The notes under the pieces were generated by a model. The model worked only from the letters and a program-made list of their open reading frames with translations, did not search any database and had not been told where the DNA came from. A stretch of 15,395 nt of DNA, taken from NCBI GenBank assembly GCA_045615545.1, contig JAZLFA010000064.1:1-15395 (forward strand), written 5' to 3'. Source of the stretch: SIG220 sp045615545. Its GTDB lineage: Bacteria > Bacillota_I > Bacilli_A > RFN20 > CAG-826. Numbering within the stretch: the stretch's first letter is position 1; each line of letters starts with the position of its first letter. A program made the position numbers and the translations under genes. Shown one piece after another: positions 1 through 6,400 of this stretch.

Positions 1-176
1 TATATAGCGAGCTTTAATGGATTACCACTTAACCCGGTAATGATATTAGAATAAATGACGCTCATTGAAATATTATTCACTAGATTAGCAACACCTAATA
101 ATGAATAACCATAAATGATGTTAGTAAAGCTACTACCAAATAAATCATGGATCTTCGTTAAACTAGCGATATCCAT
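1..176 (-). CDS. 5' part of an unidentified hydrophobic protein, cut by the left edge
   Basis: An open frame runs without a stop from an ATG at 176 to the left edge, giving the first 58 residues of a longer protein. It begins MDIASLTKIHDLFGSS and is rich in Ile, Leu, Asn and Ser with few charges. Stretches such as NIIYGYSLLGVANLV suggest a membrane or secreted protein. The ATG lies two bases after the TAA of the preceding 226-residue gene, so the two are almost certainly co-transcribed and may be translationally coupled. There is no strong Shine-Dalgarno sequence, only weak purines inside the previous coding end. I do not recognise the family. That the frame is a gene is inferred from the uninterrupted reading and the tight spacing. 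Confidence 0.6.
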   Translation of the reverse strand, partial: MDIASLTKIHDLFGSSFTNIIYGYSLLGVANLVNNISMSVIYSNIITGLSGNPLKLAI

Positions 177-178
177 CT

Positions 179-859
179 TTAGTTAACTAAGGAAGAAAGA
201 TAAGTTAATAAAGAAAAATAATACCTATCATTTTGAAGCGAAACTTCATTAAGTATTGGATCAGTTAATATCTGCTTGTTATTAAAGTCATATGTAAGAT
301 TAAATCCACTTACAAAAGTAGATTCGTTTTTATAGCCGATAAAAGAAATGTAACCCATATCTACGTCAACATATCCACCTTTGGTGAAGATGTTATTTGA
401 GTATCCATTTAAAGCAATATTACCATCGACATAATTGTTACTTTTAACCTTATGTGTTGCTTCTTTATTTTTAGCAAAGTCGCTGCTTAAATATATATCG
501 CTAAAAGTGACATCATTAATGGAAATATAATTATAATAATTATCTTTATCAATATAGCTAACAGTGATAACCTTACCCGAGAAGTTCACACTGCTGATAT
601 TTTTTACATCATGGGTTTCACTTTCCACTTTACCGCGTTTATTAATTTCTTTAACTAAGTTAGTGTACATTACTTCTCCAACTTCCCCTGGAGTAGGTTC
701 GCTAGAACTACTACTACCACCTTTATTAAAAGACATATTGATAAATAAAGAGATAAGCACAAATAAAACGGCAAGTAATGTAATTAATACCATTCCCTTT
801 ACTAAAAGTGCTTTTTTTGCTTCTGGAGATTTATTCTCGCCAGTAAAACCTATTTTCAT
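179..859 (-). CDS. Single-pass membrane-anchored protein of unknown function, 226 aa
   Basis: The protein has a short basic N-terminus, one transmembrane helix at about residues 22-43 (VLITLLAVLFVLISLF), and a Gly/Ser-rich linker (GGSSSSSEPTPGE, about 47-59). About 165 polar residues rich in Asn, Tyr, Ser and Asp follow and probably fold outside the cell. There is no lipobox Cys, so the helix is a signal anchor and not a lipoprotein signal. The Ser-rich linker echoes the stalk of the giant lipoprotein in this window. The start is ATG at 859 with only a weak ACAGG upstream. The likely promoter lies 10-38 bases upstream, so the leader is only a few bases long. It is followed two bases later by another open frame, suggesting a two-gene or longer envelope operon. 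I do not recognise a domain and assign no function. Confidence 0.75.
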   Translation of the reverse strand: MKIGFTGENKSPEAKKALLVKGMVLITLLAVLFVLISLFINMSFNKGGSSSSSEPTPGEVGEVMYTNLVKEINKRGKVESETHDVKNISSVNFSGKVITVSYIDKDNYYNYISINDVTFSDIYLSSDFAKNKEATHKVKSNNYVDGNIALNGYSNNIFTKGGYVDVDMGYISFIGYKNESTFVSGFNLTYDFNNKQILTDPILNEVSLQNDRYYFSLLTYLSSLVN

Positions 860-868
860 ACCTGTTTT

Positions 869-897
869 ATTATGAGAAAAGAAAACCAGTTTTTCAA
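869..897 (-). promoter_or_regulatory. Sigma-A-like promoter of the 226-aa membrane protein gene, near-leaderless
   Basis: Read on the minus strand there is TTGAAA (892-897, 5/6 to TTGACA), a 17-base spacer and CATAAT (869-874, 5/6 to TATAAT). Transcription would start near 862, only about three bases before the ATG at 859. The -35 box is formed by the loop and 3' arm of the terminator hairpin in the same spot, so the terminator of the upstream cassette and this promoter are superimposed. The equivalent place in the second copy of the repeat (2168-2218) has a different loop and lacks the -35 box. Confidence 0.55.
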
Positions 898-925
898 CTG
901 ATTTACTTAATTAATATGCTAATTA
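872..925. repeat. Left copy of the ~50-bp direct repeat flanking the HTH/DUF3990 cassette
   Basis: This stretch matches 2168-2218 in the same orientation. Outside the hairpin loop, 872-891 matches 2168-2187 at 18 of 20 positions and 897-924 matches 2190-2217 at 25 of 28; the loop differs in length by three bases. Read on the minus strand it contains TTA GCA TAT TAA, the counterpart of the alcohol dehydrogenase ending Leu-Ala-Tyr-stop, followed by the same terminator hairpin. It therefore looks like a second copy of the 3' end of that gene, about 1.3 kb away from the gene itself. Confidence 0.85.
877..903 (-). terminator. Intrinsic terminator of the three-gene cassette
   Basis: On the minus strand, 8-base arms AATCAGTT/AACTGGTT (plus 884-903, one G-U pair) enclose a GAAA tetraloop and run into TTTTCTTTT. 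It lies about 35 bases after the stop of the 72-residue gene. The stem is AT-rich, so termination may be partial. Confidence 0.65.
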
Positions 926-937
926 ACGTTTTTTATC

Positions 938-1156
938 TTATGTAATTATTTCTTTTTTATACAAAGCCATGATATAATCTGGCCCTTCTCTCCATAAACC
1001 AGTTTCAAAATCATTTAACAATTCATATGTCTTAGAAGATGTAAAGCGATACATTATTTCAGATTCATCAATATTAGTTGATTCTTCTAATAGCATTTCA
1101 ACTATTATTGAAACTAGATTGTTTATACAATATTGTTTTTGCTTTTTGCTAATCAT
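938..1156 (-). CDS. Small conserved-type acidic protein, third gene of the DUF3990 cassette
   Basis: This 72-residue protein starts at ATG 1156, which overlaps the TGA of the DUF3990 gene (ATGA, 4-base overlap), with an AAGGA ribosome site inside the preceding coding end. The N-terminal half is helical and acidic (SIIVEMLLEESTNIDESEIMYRF). The C-terminal half, SSKTYELLNDFETGLWREGPDYI, has a Trp/Gly/Pro pattern (TGLW.EGPDYI) that I recall from small uncharacterised proteins encoded beside DUF3990/DUF3791 genes in gut Bacillota. I cannot give it a firm family name. There is no signal peptide or membrane segment, so it is probably cytoplasmic. The overlap makes coupled translation with the DUF3990 protein likely, which suggests a partner, neutraliser or accessory role. 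It is followed by a terminator. Confidence 0.75.
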   Translation of the reverse strand: MISKKQKQYCINNLVSIIVEMLLEESTNIDESEIMYRFTSSKTYELLNDFETGLWREGPDYIMALYKKEIIT

Positions 1157-1686
1157 AATGTTTCCTTATAACTTGTAACGTATTCCAAAATAGATAATGC
1201 CTTATCTGTTTTTAAACAAATCTGATCTTTTAGTTTAATAGTTTTAAATTGAGATATCGCAGTTCTAACCGCTATAGGACTACCCGGTTTGCCATATGCT
1301 TCCGCCATGTATGCATTAATAACTAGAGAAGTTGTGTCATCCGCCACTTTGCCAATTAGAACTTCATACTTATTCCAGGGAATAGCTAAATCTATATATT
1401 TCTTTTCTCGATTACCAATAACACAGTTTAACCAATCCTTATCCGTATTCTTAAAGGTATAAACTAGGACGCCAGTGAAATCATAAAGTTTATATTCATT
1501 AACATAGCAAGTAGTCGAACCATTTCTTCTTGCAATTAAATGCGCAAATTTGATTGCTTGTTGCTTATCGGTAGTAACATAAAAACCCTTACCAAAATCT
1601 TTGCCTTCATTACTTTTGGTCAAATCTGATTTTTCTACTACCACATCACTACCATGATATACCGTTATATAATGTCTATCTTTCAT
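1153..1686 (-). CDS. DUF3990-family protein, possible ADP-ribosyltransferase-like toxin
   Basis: This 177-residue protein carries the family's N-terminal motifs: ITVYHGSD (residues 7-14) and KDFGKGFYVTTDKQQAIKFA (29-48). The C-terminal part contains KDQICLKTDKALSIL, matching the family's 'Q(I/V)xxxT..AL..L' ending. The YHG(S/T) plus DFG.GFY.T combination is reminiscent of ADP-ribosyltransferase folds, and I believe DUF3990 has been grouped with them. No catalytic activity can be shown from this sequence. There is no signal or membrane segment. The ATG at 1686 lies 11 bases inside the end of the upstream regulator gene, with GAAAG as a modest ribosome site, and the gene's own TGA overlaps the next ATG. 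An HTH regulator first, then a DUF3990 protein, then a small protein, all overlapping, resembles a toxin-antitoxin or abortive-defence module. The family call is firm; the toxin role is inference. Confidence 0.85.
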   Translation of the reverse strand: MKDRHYITVYHGSDVVVEKSDLTKSNEGKDFGKGFYVTTDKQQAIKFAHLIARRNGSTTCYVNEYKLYDFTGVLVYTFKNTDKDWLNCVIGNREKKYIDLAIPWNKYEVLIGKVADDTTSLVINAYMAEAYGKPGSPIAVRTAISQFKTIKLKDQICLKTDKALSILEYVTSYKETL

Positions 1687-2113
1687 ATGATAACTTTCTT
1701 CTTATTCGGCTAGATATTTCTTTAACCACATCTTGAATGTCTCCAAGATGAAGATAATCAAAGCAATCATAAAGATAAGCAAAAATATTATATTGATTAA
1801 ATAAGTTAGATGATTCTTTATACGAAATATTTTTATTCTTTTTAAATAGAGTTAATAATTCAGATTGATAATAATAAATTTGCCTCTTTTTAAGGGGGGA
1901 ATATTCTAAATTATTAGTAATATTACTTATTCTTCCGTAAACCCTTTCCATAGCCTCTATTGTAACAACCCATTGTTTTCCATATTTTTCCACATCTTTT
2001 CCTTTTACTAACTTTCCGTTAGAAATAGCCTTTCTTAAAACACTATCATCAATGTTCCATTTTATAGATGCATCTTTTAATGAATAAATCTTGGAAAAAA
2101 TATCGTTTGTCAT
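1676..2113 (-). CDS. HTH DNA-binding protein with DUF3791-like C-terminal half, likely antitoxin/autoregulator
   Basis: The protein is 145 residues from the ATG at 2113; an in-frame ATG at 2119 adds two. Residues about 8-60 (IYSLKDASIKWNIDDSVLRK ... GKDVEKYGKQWVV ... MERVYG) have the pattern of a small excisionase/MerR-like helix-turn-helix found in many Bacillota proteins. The C-terminal half (YYYQSELLTLF ... ISYKESSNLFNQYNIFAYLYDCFDYLHLGDIQDVV) resembles DUF3791, whose hallmark is a helical domain ending in 'Y..LH......V..I'. I favour 2113 because the -10 box sits directly upstream of 2119, so a normal transcript would begin at about 2113. Family homologues as I recall also start close to the IYSL segment. 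The gene heads the operon and overlaps the DUF3990 gene by 11 bases. A near-palindrome in its promoter suggests self-repression. Confidence 0.8.
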   Translation of the reverse strand: MTNDIFSKIYSLKDASIKWNIDDSVLRKAISNGKLVKGKDVEKYGKQWVVTIEAMERVYGRISNITNNLEYSPLKKRQIYYYQSELLTLFKKNKNISYKESSNLFNQYNIFAYLYDCFDYLHLGDIQDVVKEISSRIRRKLSYER

Positions 2114-2119
2114 AATCAT

Positions 2120-2139
2120 ATTATAGCACGGTATCGTGC
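2120..2139 (-). promoter_or_regulatory. -10 box and candidate operator of the cassette; leaderless transcript likely
   Basis: A perfect TATAAT (minus strand, 2125 to 2120) directly abuts the ATG at 2119. Transcription would start about 7 bases on, at the A of the second ATG (2113), and no Shine-Dalgarno sequence precedes either ATG. Immediately upstream of the -10 box, GCACGGTATCGTGC (plus 2126-2139) is a 14-base near-palindrome with 12 of 14 symmetric positions. It fills most of the -10/-35 spacer and would let a bound dimer exclude RNA polymerase. No convincing -35 box is present (TAGAAA/ATAGAA region). Confidence 0.65.
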
Positions 2140-2167
2140 ATTTTCTATAATTTTTTTTATGAGATAT

Positions 2168-2218
2168 ATGGTAAAAGAAAACCAGTTATACTGGTTTACT
2201 TAATCAATACGCTAATTT
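2168..2218. repeat. Right copy of the ~50-bp direct repeat, at the genuine 3' end of the alcohol dehydrogenase gene
   Basis: This is the partner of 872-925. It covers the last codons of the alcohol dehydrogenase (Leu-Ala-Tyr, TGA at 2204-2206) and the terminator after it. Relative to the left copy it has GCG for GCA at the Ala codon and TGA for TAA at the stop, which are protein-neutral changes, and a different hairpin loop. Confidence 0.85.
2173..2196 (-). terminator. Intrinsic terminator of the alcohol dehydrogenase gene
   Basis: On the minus strand a perfect 7-base inverted repeat AACCAGT/ACTGGTT (plus 2180-2196) with a 3-base loop runs into TTTTCTTTTA. It begins about eight bases after the stop codon. 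Confidence 0.7.
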
Positions 2219-3373
2219 ATATATTTTTAATATTGTTTCATAATCAAGAGGTAAATACCCTCTAATCACTTTCGTCTTATTATTAGTGACTATATCACTC
2301 ATCTTTTCTAAACTAACAATATCAACATCAAGTTCTTTTAACGAAGTAGGCATATTAATACTTTTATAATATTCTTCTTGTTTTTTAATTGCTTCTAATA
2401 TTCCTTCTTCATCACTAAGTAGACTAAAGTCAATATCCCAAACATATGAAGCATATCTTTTCCATCTAGATATATTAGCTTTATAACTCACTCTTGCCCA
2501 ACTACACCATAAAGCCGCTAAACCAGCTCCATGAGCAATATTAGGATATAATCCACTTAATGCATGTTCAAGTTGATGAACGGTAAGAAGAAAATCTTTC
2601 CCTTTATGCGTTAAGCCGTTATGCGCCAAGGAACTAGCCCACATCAAATTACTACGGGCCATATAATCTTTTGGCTCTAACATCGCTTGTTTGCCCCAAT
2701 TAAAGACATTTTTAATAATAGCTAAAGCGATGTCATCAGTTAAACTCGCTTCTCCTAAATCAAAATATCTTTCAATAGAATGCATCGCAATATCAACAAT
2801 CCCACACGCTGTTTGATAAGGGGAAACAGTATAAGTTAGTTCTGGATTTTCAATAGCAAAATCAAAGCGATTAAGCTCACTACAATATCCTTTCTTATTA
2901 ACTCCGTTAGTGATAACGCAAGAATCAGACATCTCACTACCACTAGCACTGATAGTTAATATTGCCCCTTTATGTAATGTCTTAATAGGTTTTTTAACTA
3001 ATATAGAATAATCCCAAACATCATCATCTTTATTCGCAATCCCGTTAGCGATATCTTTCGCGCTATCCATAACACTGCCGCCACCAATAGCTAAAACAAA
3101 ATCAACATCTTCTTTAATACCAAGTTCTATTCCCTTATATACAAGATCAATAGTAGGATTAGGAGTTACACCTCCTAATTCAACATAGTTGATATTATAT
3201 TTATCTAAACTAGATTTAACTTTATTTAGTAATCCAGATTTCACTACTGATCCTTGACCATAATGAATAAGAACCTTATTAGGTTTATATAAAGAAATAA
3301 TTTCACCAATCATTTCTTCTTTATTTTTACCAAAATATACTTTAGTAGGAATGTTATATATAAAATCGTCCAT
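2204..3373 (-). CDS. Iron-containing alcohol dehydrogenase, butanol dehydrogenase type
   Basis: This 389-residue enzyme should reversibly reduce aldehydes to alcohols with NAD(P)H in the cytoplasm, as in fermentative redox balancing or aldehyde detoxification. The nucleotide-binding motif GGGSVMDSAKD lies at 97-107. The expected metal ligands of the family are visible: Asp194 and His198 in GIVDIAMHSIERYF, His270 in HQLEHALSGLYP, and His281 in IAHGAGLAALW. The HGAG.A..W pattern and overall length fit the BDH/YqhD branch. Substrate and cofactor cannot be read from sequence. I chose ATG 3373 because AGGTGA lies five bases upstream; the GTG at 3382 overlaps that ribosome site. It has its own promoter and terminator, so it is a single-gene unit. 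Its 3' end is duplicated on the far side of the next three genes. Confidence 0.93.
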   Translation of the reverse strand: MDDFIYNIPTKVYFGKNKEEMIGEIISLYKPNKVLIHYGQGSVVKSGLLNKVKSSLDKYNINYVELGGVTPNPTIDLVYKGIELGIKEDVDFVLAIGGGSVMDSAKDIANGIANKDDDVWDYSILVKKPIKTLHKGAILTISASGSEMSDSCVITNGVNKKGYCSELNRFDFAIENPELTYTVSPYQTACGIVDIAMHSIERYFDLGEASLTDDIALAIIKNVFNWGKQAMLEPKDYMARSNLMWASSLAHNGLTHKGKDFLLTVHQLEHALSGLYPNIAHGAGLAALWCSWARVSYKANISRWKRYASYVWDIDFSLLSDEEGILEAIKKQEEYYKSINMPTSLKELDVDIVSLEKMSDIVTNNKTKVIRGYLPLDYETILKIYKLAY

Positions 3374-3390
3374 ATTTATCACCTAAAATT

Positions 3391-3419
3391 ATTATATTCT
3401 TAACCATAAAAATAGTCTT
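3391..3419 (-). promoter_or_regulatory. Promoter of the alcohol dehydrogenase gene
   Basis: A perfect TATAAT on the minus strand (3391-3396) is preceded, after a 17-base spacer, by a weak -35 AAGACT (3414-3419, 3/6). The predicted start near 3384 leaves a leader of about 11 bases that just includes the AGGTGA ribosome site. Confidence 0.5.
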
Positions 3420-3430
3420 TAATTAAATGT

Positions 3431-3457
3431 AAAGGTGGCACCCAAATGGATGCCACC
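3431..3457 (-). terminator. Terminator of the giant lipoprotein gene
   Basis: GGTGGCATCC/GGGTGCCACC (plus 3434-3457) forms a 10-base stem with one G-U pair and an ATTT loop. It is followed on the minus strand by TTTACATTTAATT. It lies about 25 bases after the stop codon. The stem is much stronger than others in the window, while the U-tract is interrupted. Confidence 0.75.
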
Positions 3458-3482
3458 ATAAACTTTTCGTTAGAATAATAAA

Positions 3483-6400
3483 TTAATATAATTCTATGTA
3501 ATTGATAAAACAACGATTCTTGCACAAAATGGTAATTGAATTTGAAGCGGTAATTTCGAAAATTAACTCTCCATAATTATTTGCATCTTTTGATGCAGTT
3601 TGTTCTGTAGAATTATTAACAGAAACAGTATCGCTTGAATCAGTAGTCCAAGTATGAGCAGAAACAACCACTTTGGAAATAGAAACAGAGCTATCAAAGG
3701 TCAAAGTTAGTGTTCCTGAAGAAGAACCTCCACCGGTCTTAAGGAAACCAACATCTTGTTTCCAACCACTAGAAGAATTACCATTATAGATTTTCGAAGC
3801 AGTAACACTACTCAACAACGAAGAGTTGTTTGACATAGTCTTCTTTATTGTGGATAAAACTGTTCCTTTGTTAGCAGCTTTTCCACAGTTGGTATCGGTA
3901 AGTTCGCTTCCTTTACTACAGTCATTTGCTGTCAAAATACTGAAATCTAAAACACTAAATGCTGTCGCTGCTGCTTTAAATGTTGCTGCAATAGTAACAG
4001 CTGCACCACTAACAGTAAATTCTTTGTTTGAGGCAATATCTTCTCCATTGGCTGTTAATGTATCAAGTGTATATCCTTCTGCTGGACTTACTTCGATAGT
4101 TAGTTTAGTGCCATCAAGAACAGTATCACCACTATTAACTACAGTGTCTCCATTTTTCACAACAATAGAACCATTAGTTCCACAATTGATTGTAACTGCA
4201 TAAGATGGAGCCGCCTCGAATGTAACTACAATAGACGCGCTAATATCTGGTTTTGCTACAGAAGTAGCTGTAATTGTAGCTGTTTGGGCACTAGTTGCAG
4301 TAACAACACCATCAGTAACAGTGACATTTTCATTATTAGATGTCCATGTTACATCAGTTTCGCTTGTTTGTGTTGGATTAAACACTAATAAATCATTTAA
4401 ATCAATTGGTGTTCCAGCAGTTTCTGATTTAGAAGTTTCAGAGAAAGATAAACCTTTAAGTGGAACTTCTGGTTCAAAAACTTTAAACAATTTAACAGGT
4501 TGTTGACCAGAACCACTCTTATAAAATCTAAATCGCAAATTACCCGAAGCACTATTAAATGTGAAGGAAGTGGTATTGCTTATCAATGATGGGTTACCAC
4601 TAGTGAAACTAATTGACACTGTTTGTGGAGAATCGTCGAATTTAATCGTATTGTTTCCACTAGTTCCAGAAATGTATTTATTTGCATTAGTGCCTGTCAA
4701 AACTTGAATTGAATAATCATTATCACCACTGTTCAATCTTTTTATTTCAACTGCATTTTGTGCTAGTGCATTGTCGTAAACAATGGTTGAAGAATAAGTA
4801 CCAAGTACATGGCCATTAGCGACATCTAATCCATTAAAGACATACGCATTACTACCATTTACATAAGCAATCAAATATTTGCCATCTGTTAAATCATCAG
4901 TAGAATTAACTTCAACAAATTTTGCAGTCGGATATGTTGCAGTAACTGTGCAGTTAGCACTAAGTTCACTTCCATCTTTTGTAGTTGCTATAACCTTAAT
5001 GTCACCGACATCTATAGCTTTAACAGTTACGGTTAACTCGGTTGTTGAAACAATTTCAGCTAATCCTTCAGATTCAGAATCAAGTGACCAAATTACTTCT
5101 TGTTTTGCAGTAGAAGGAGTAACTTCAGCAGTGAACACTACTGTTTCATCTAATTCAATTGAAGATTTAGAGGCAGTAACAGCAATTCCTGTTGCTATAA
5201 CAGGTGCCTTAACAACAATTGAAACTGAATCAGTTAACGAATCATTATCATTACTCTTAACGGCTAGTGTAACGTTTCCAGCAGCAACACCAGTAAGTTT
5301 ACAAGTGCCATCTTCATTATCTAACAATGAAACGTAATCTGCTCCAGAAGCAATTGTCCATGTTACATCTTTATTAGTTGCTTCAGTTGGAGCAATAACA
5401 GCGGTAAATGTAGCATTACCACCAACAGCTAATTCAAATGAACCACTAACTGGTTTTTCATCAATTGCAATATTAGTAGCAGCAACATAAAGTTTTTCAA
5501 CGTAAACATAATCGCCACCATTTTTATTCATTTGAATTCCACTACTATGTCTTGTAAAGAATCCATGTAGGGTGACTTCTGCATTTTTAACTAATTTACC
5601 GGTAATACCAGTGCCTAAATTAGCGCTATAAACATAAATTGAATTCTTACATCCAGGAGTTTTAACGTTGAATTTTTGGTAATAAGTAGTCTTTTCTTCT
5701 GGATCATCTTGAATAACGCCAGACACATATACTTTTTGATAAGTGAAATCTCCTTCACTTTCACATTGTTCGTTAGCTAAAGTTAACGCTTGATCAGAAG
5801 TGAGTGGTTGTTCCAACGTTCCATAATTAAATGAATGTTTAACAGTAAATGTTTCAAACGTTCTTTCGTATGTGAATGAAGAATCTTTAGAATCAACAGC
5901 AATTAACTTAACTGTGTATTCTTTATTTAATGTTTCATCTTGAGGAATTGATAAATGATTGCTTTCAATAACTGCGTCATTTAATTTCCATGTGTATGCG
6001 AATCCAGCAGGTGCGCTAGGTAAATCAACTTCAACCGCTGTTGCATATTCTGTTTCGAATAAATCGTAAGCATCGATTGTAGCTTTTAACTCTGTTCTAG
6101 CACCGGTGATGTTAATATTGCCACCACAAATAATTTTTACTGAAATGATATAGATAGAGTTTTTCGTACAAGTAACAGTAAATGAGATATTACCAGACAA
6201 ACGTGATTCCAAATCATAAGTTAATGTACGAGGAGTTGATCCTTCATCTTTAGGTACAACCACATTTTGACTTCCAACAGAAACATCTCCGACTTTAAAT
6301 TCAACACTACCAACACCATCGTTTTTATTAGTGCAATAAGTTAATACGATACTTGTAACATCAGAATAGAACTTGTCAGATGTGACAACAACTCCAGTAT

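Noticed and set aside
564..875. 103-codon plus-strand frame opposite the 226-aa membrane protein gene
   Set aside because: It lies wholly opposite a gene with clear anchor and linker features and runs into the terminator repeat. Its hydrophobic runs are the complement of Ser and Asn codons.
872..2218. Reading the two ~50-bp repeats as insertion-sequence ends or a CRISPR
   Set aside because: They are direct, not inverted, there are only two, and no transposase or spacer pattern lies between them. Their content is a gene 3' end plus terminator.
3374..3382. GTG start at 3382 for the alcohol dehydrogenase, adding three residues
   Set aside because: The GTG is part of the AGGTGA ribosome site for the ATG at 3373, which has ideal spacing.
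3826..5337. Open frames on the plus strand opposite the giant lipoprotein gene
   Set aside because: They mirror the codon pattern of the minus-strand gene and have low-complexity Val/Ser/Thr-rich translations with no motifs. They are shadows.
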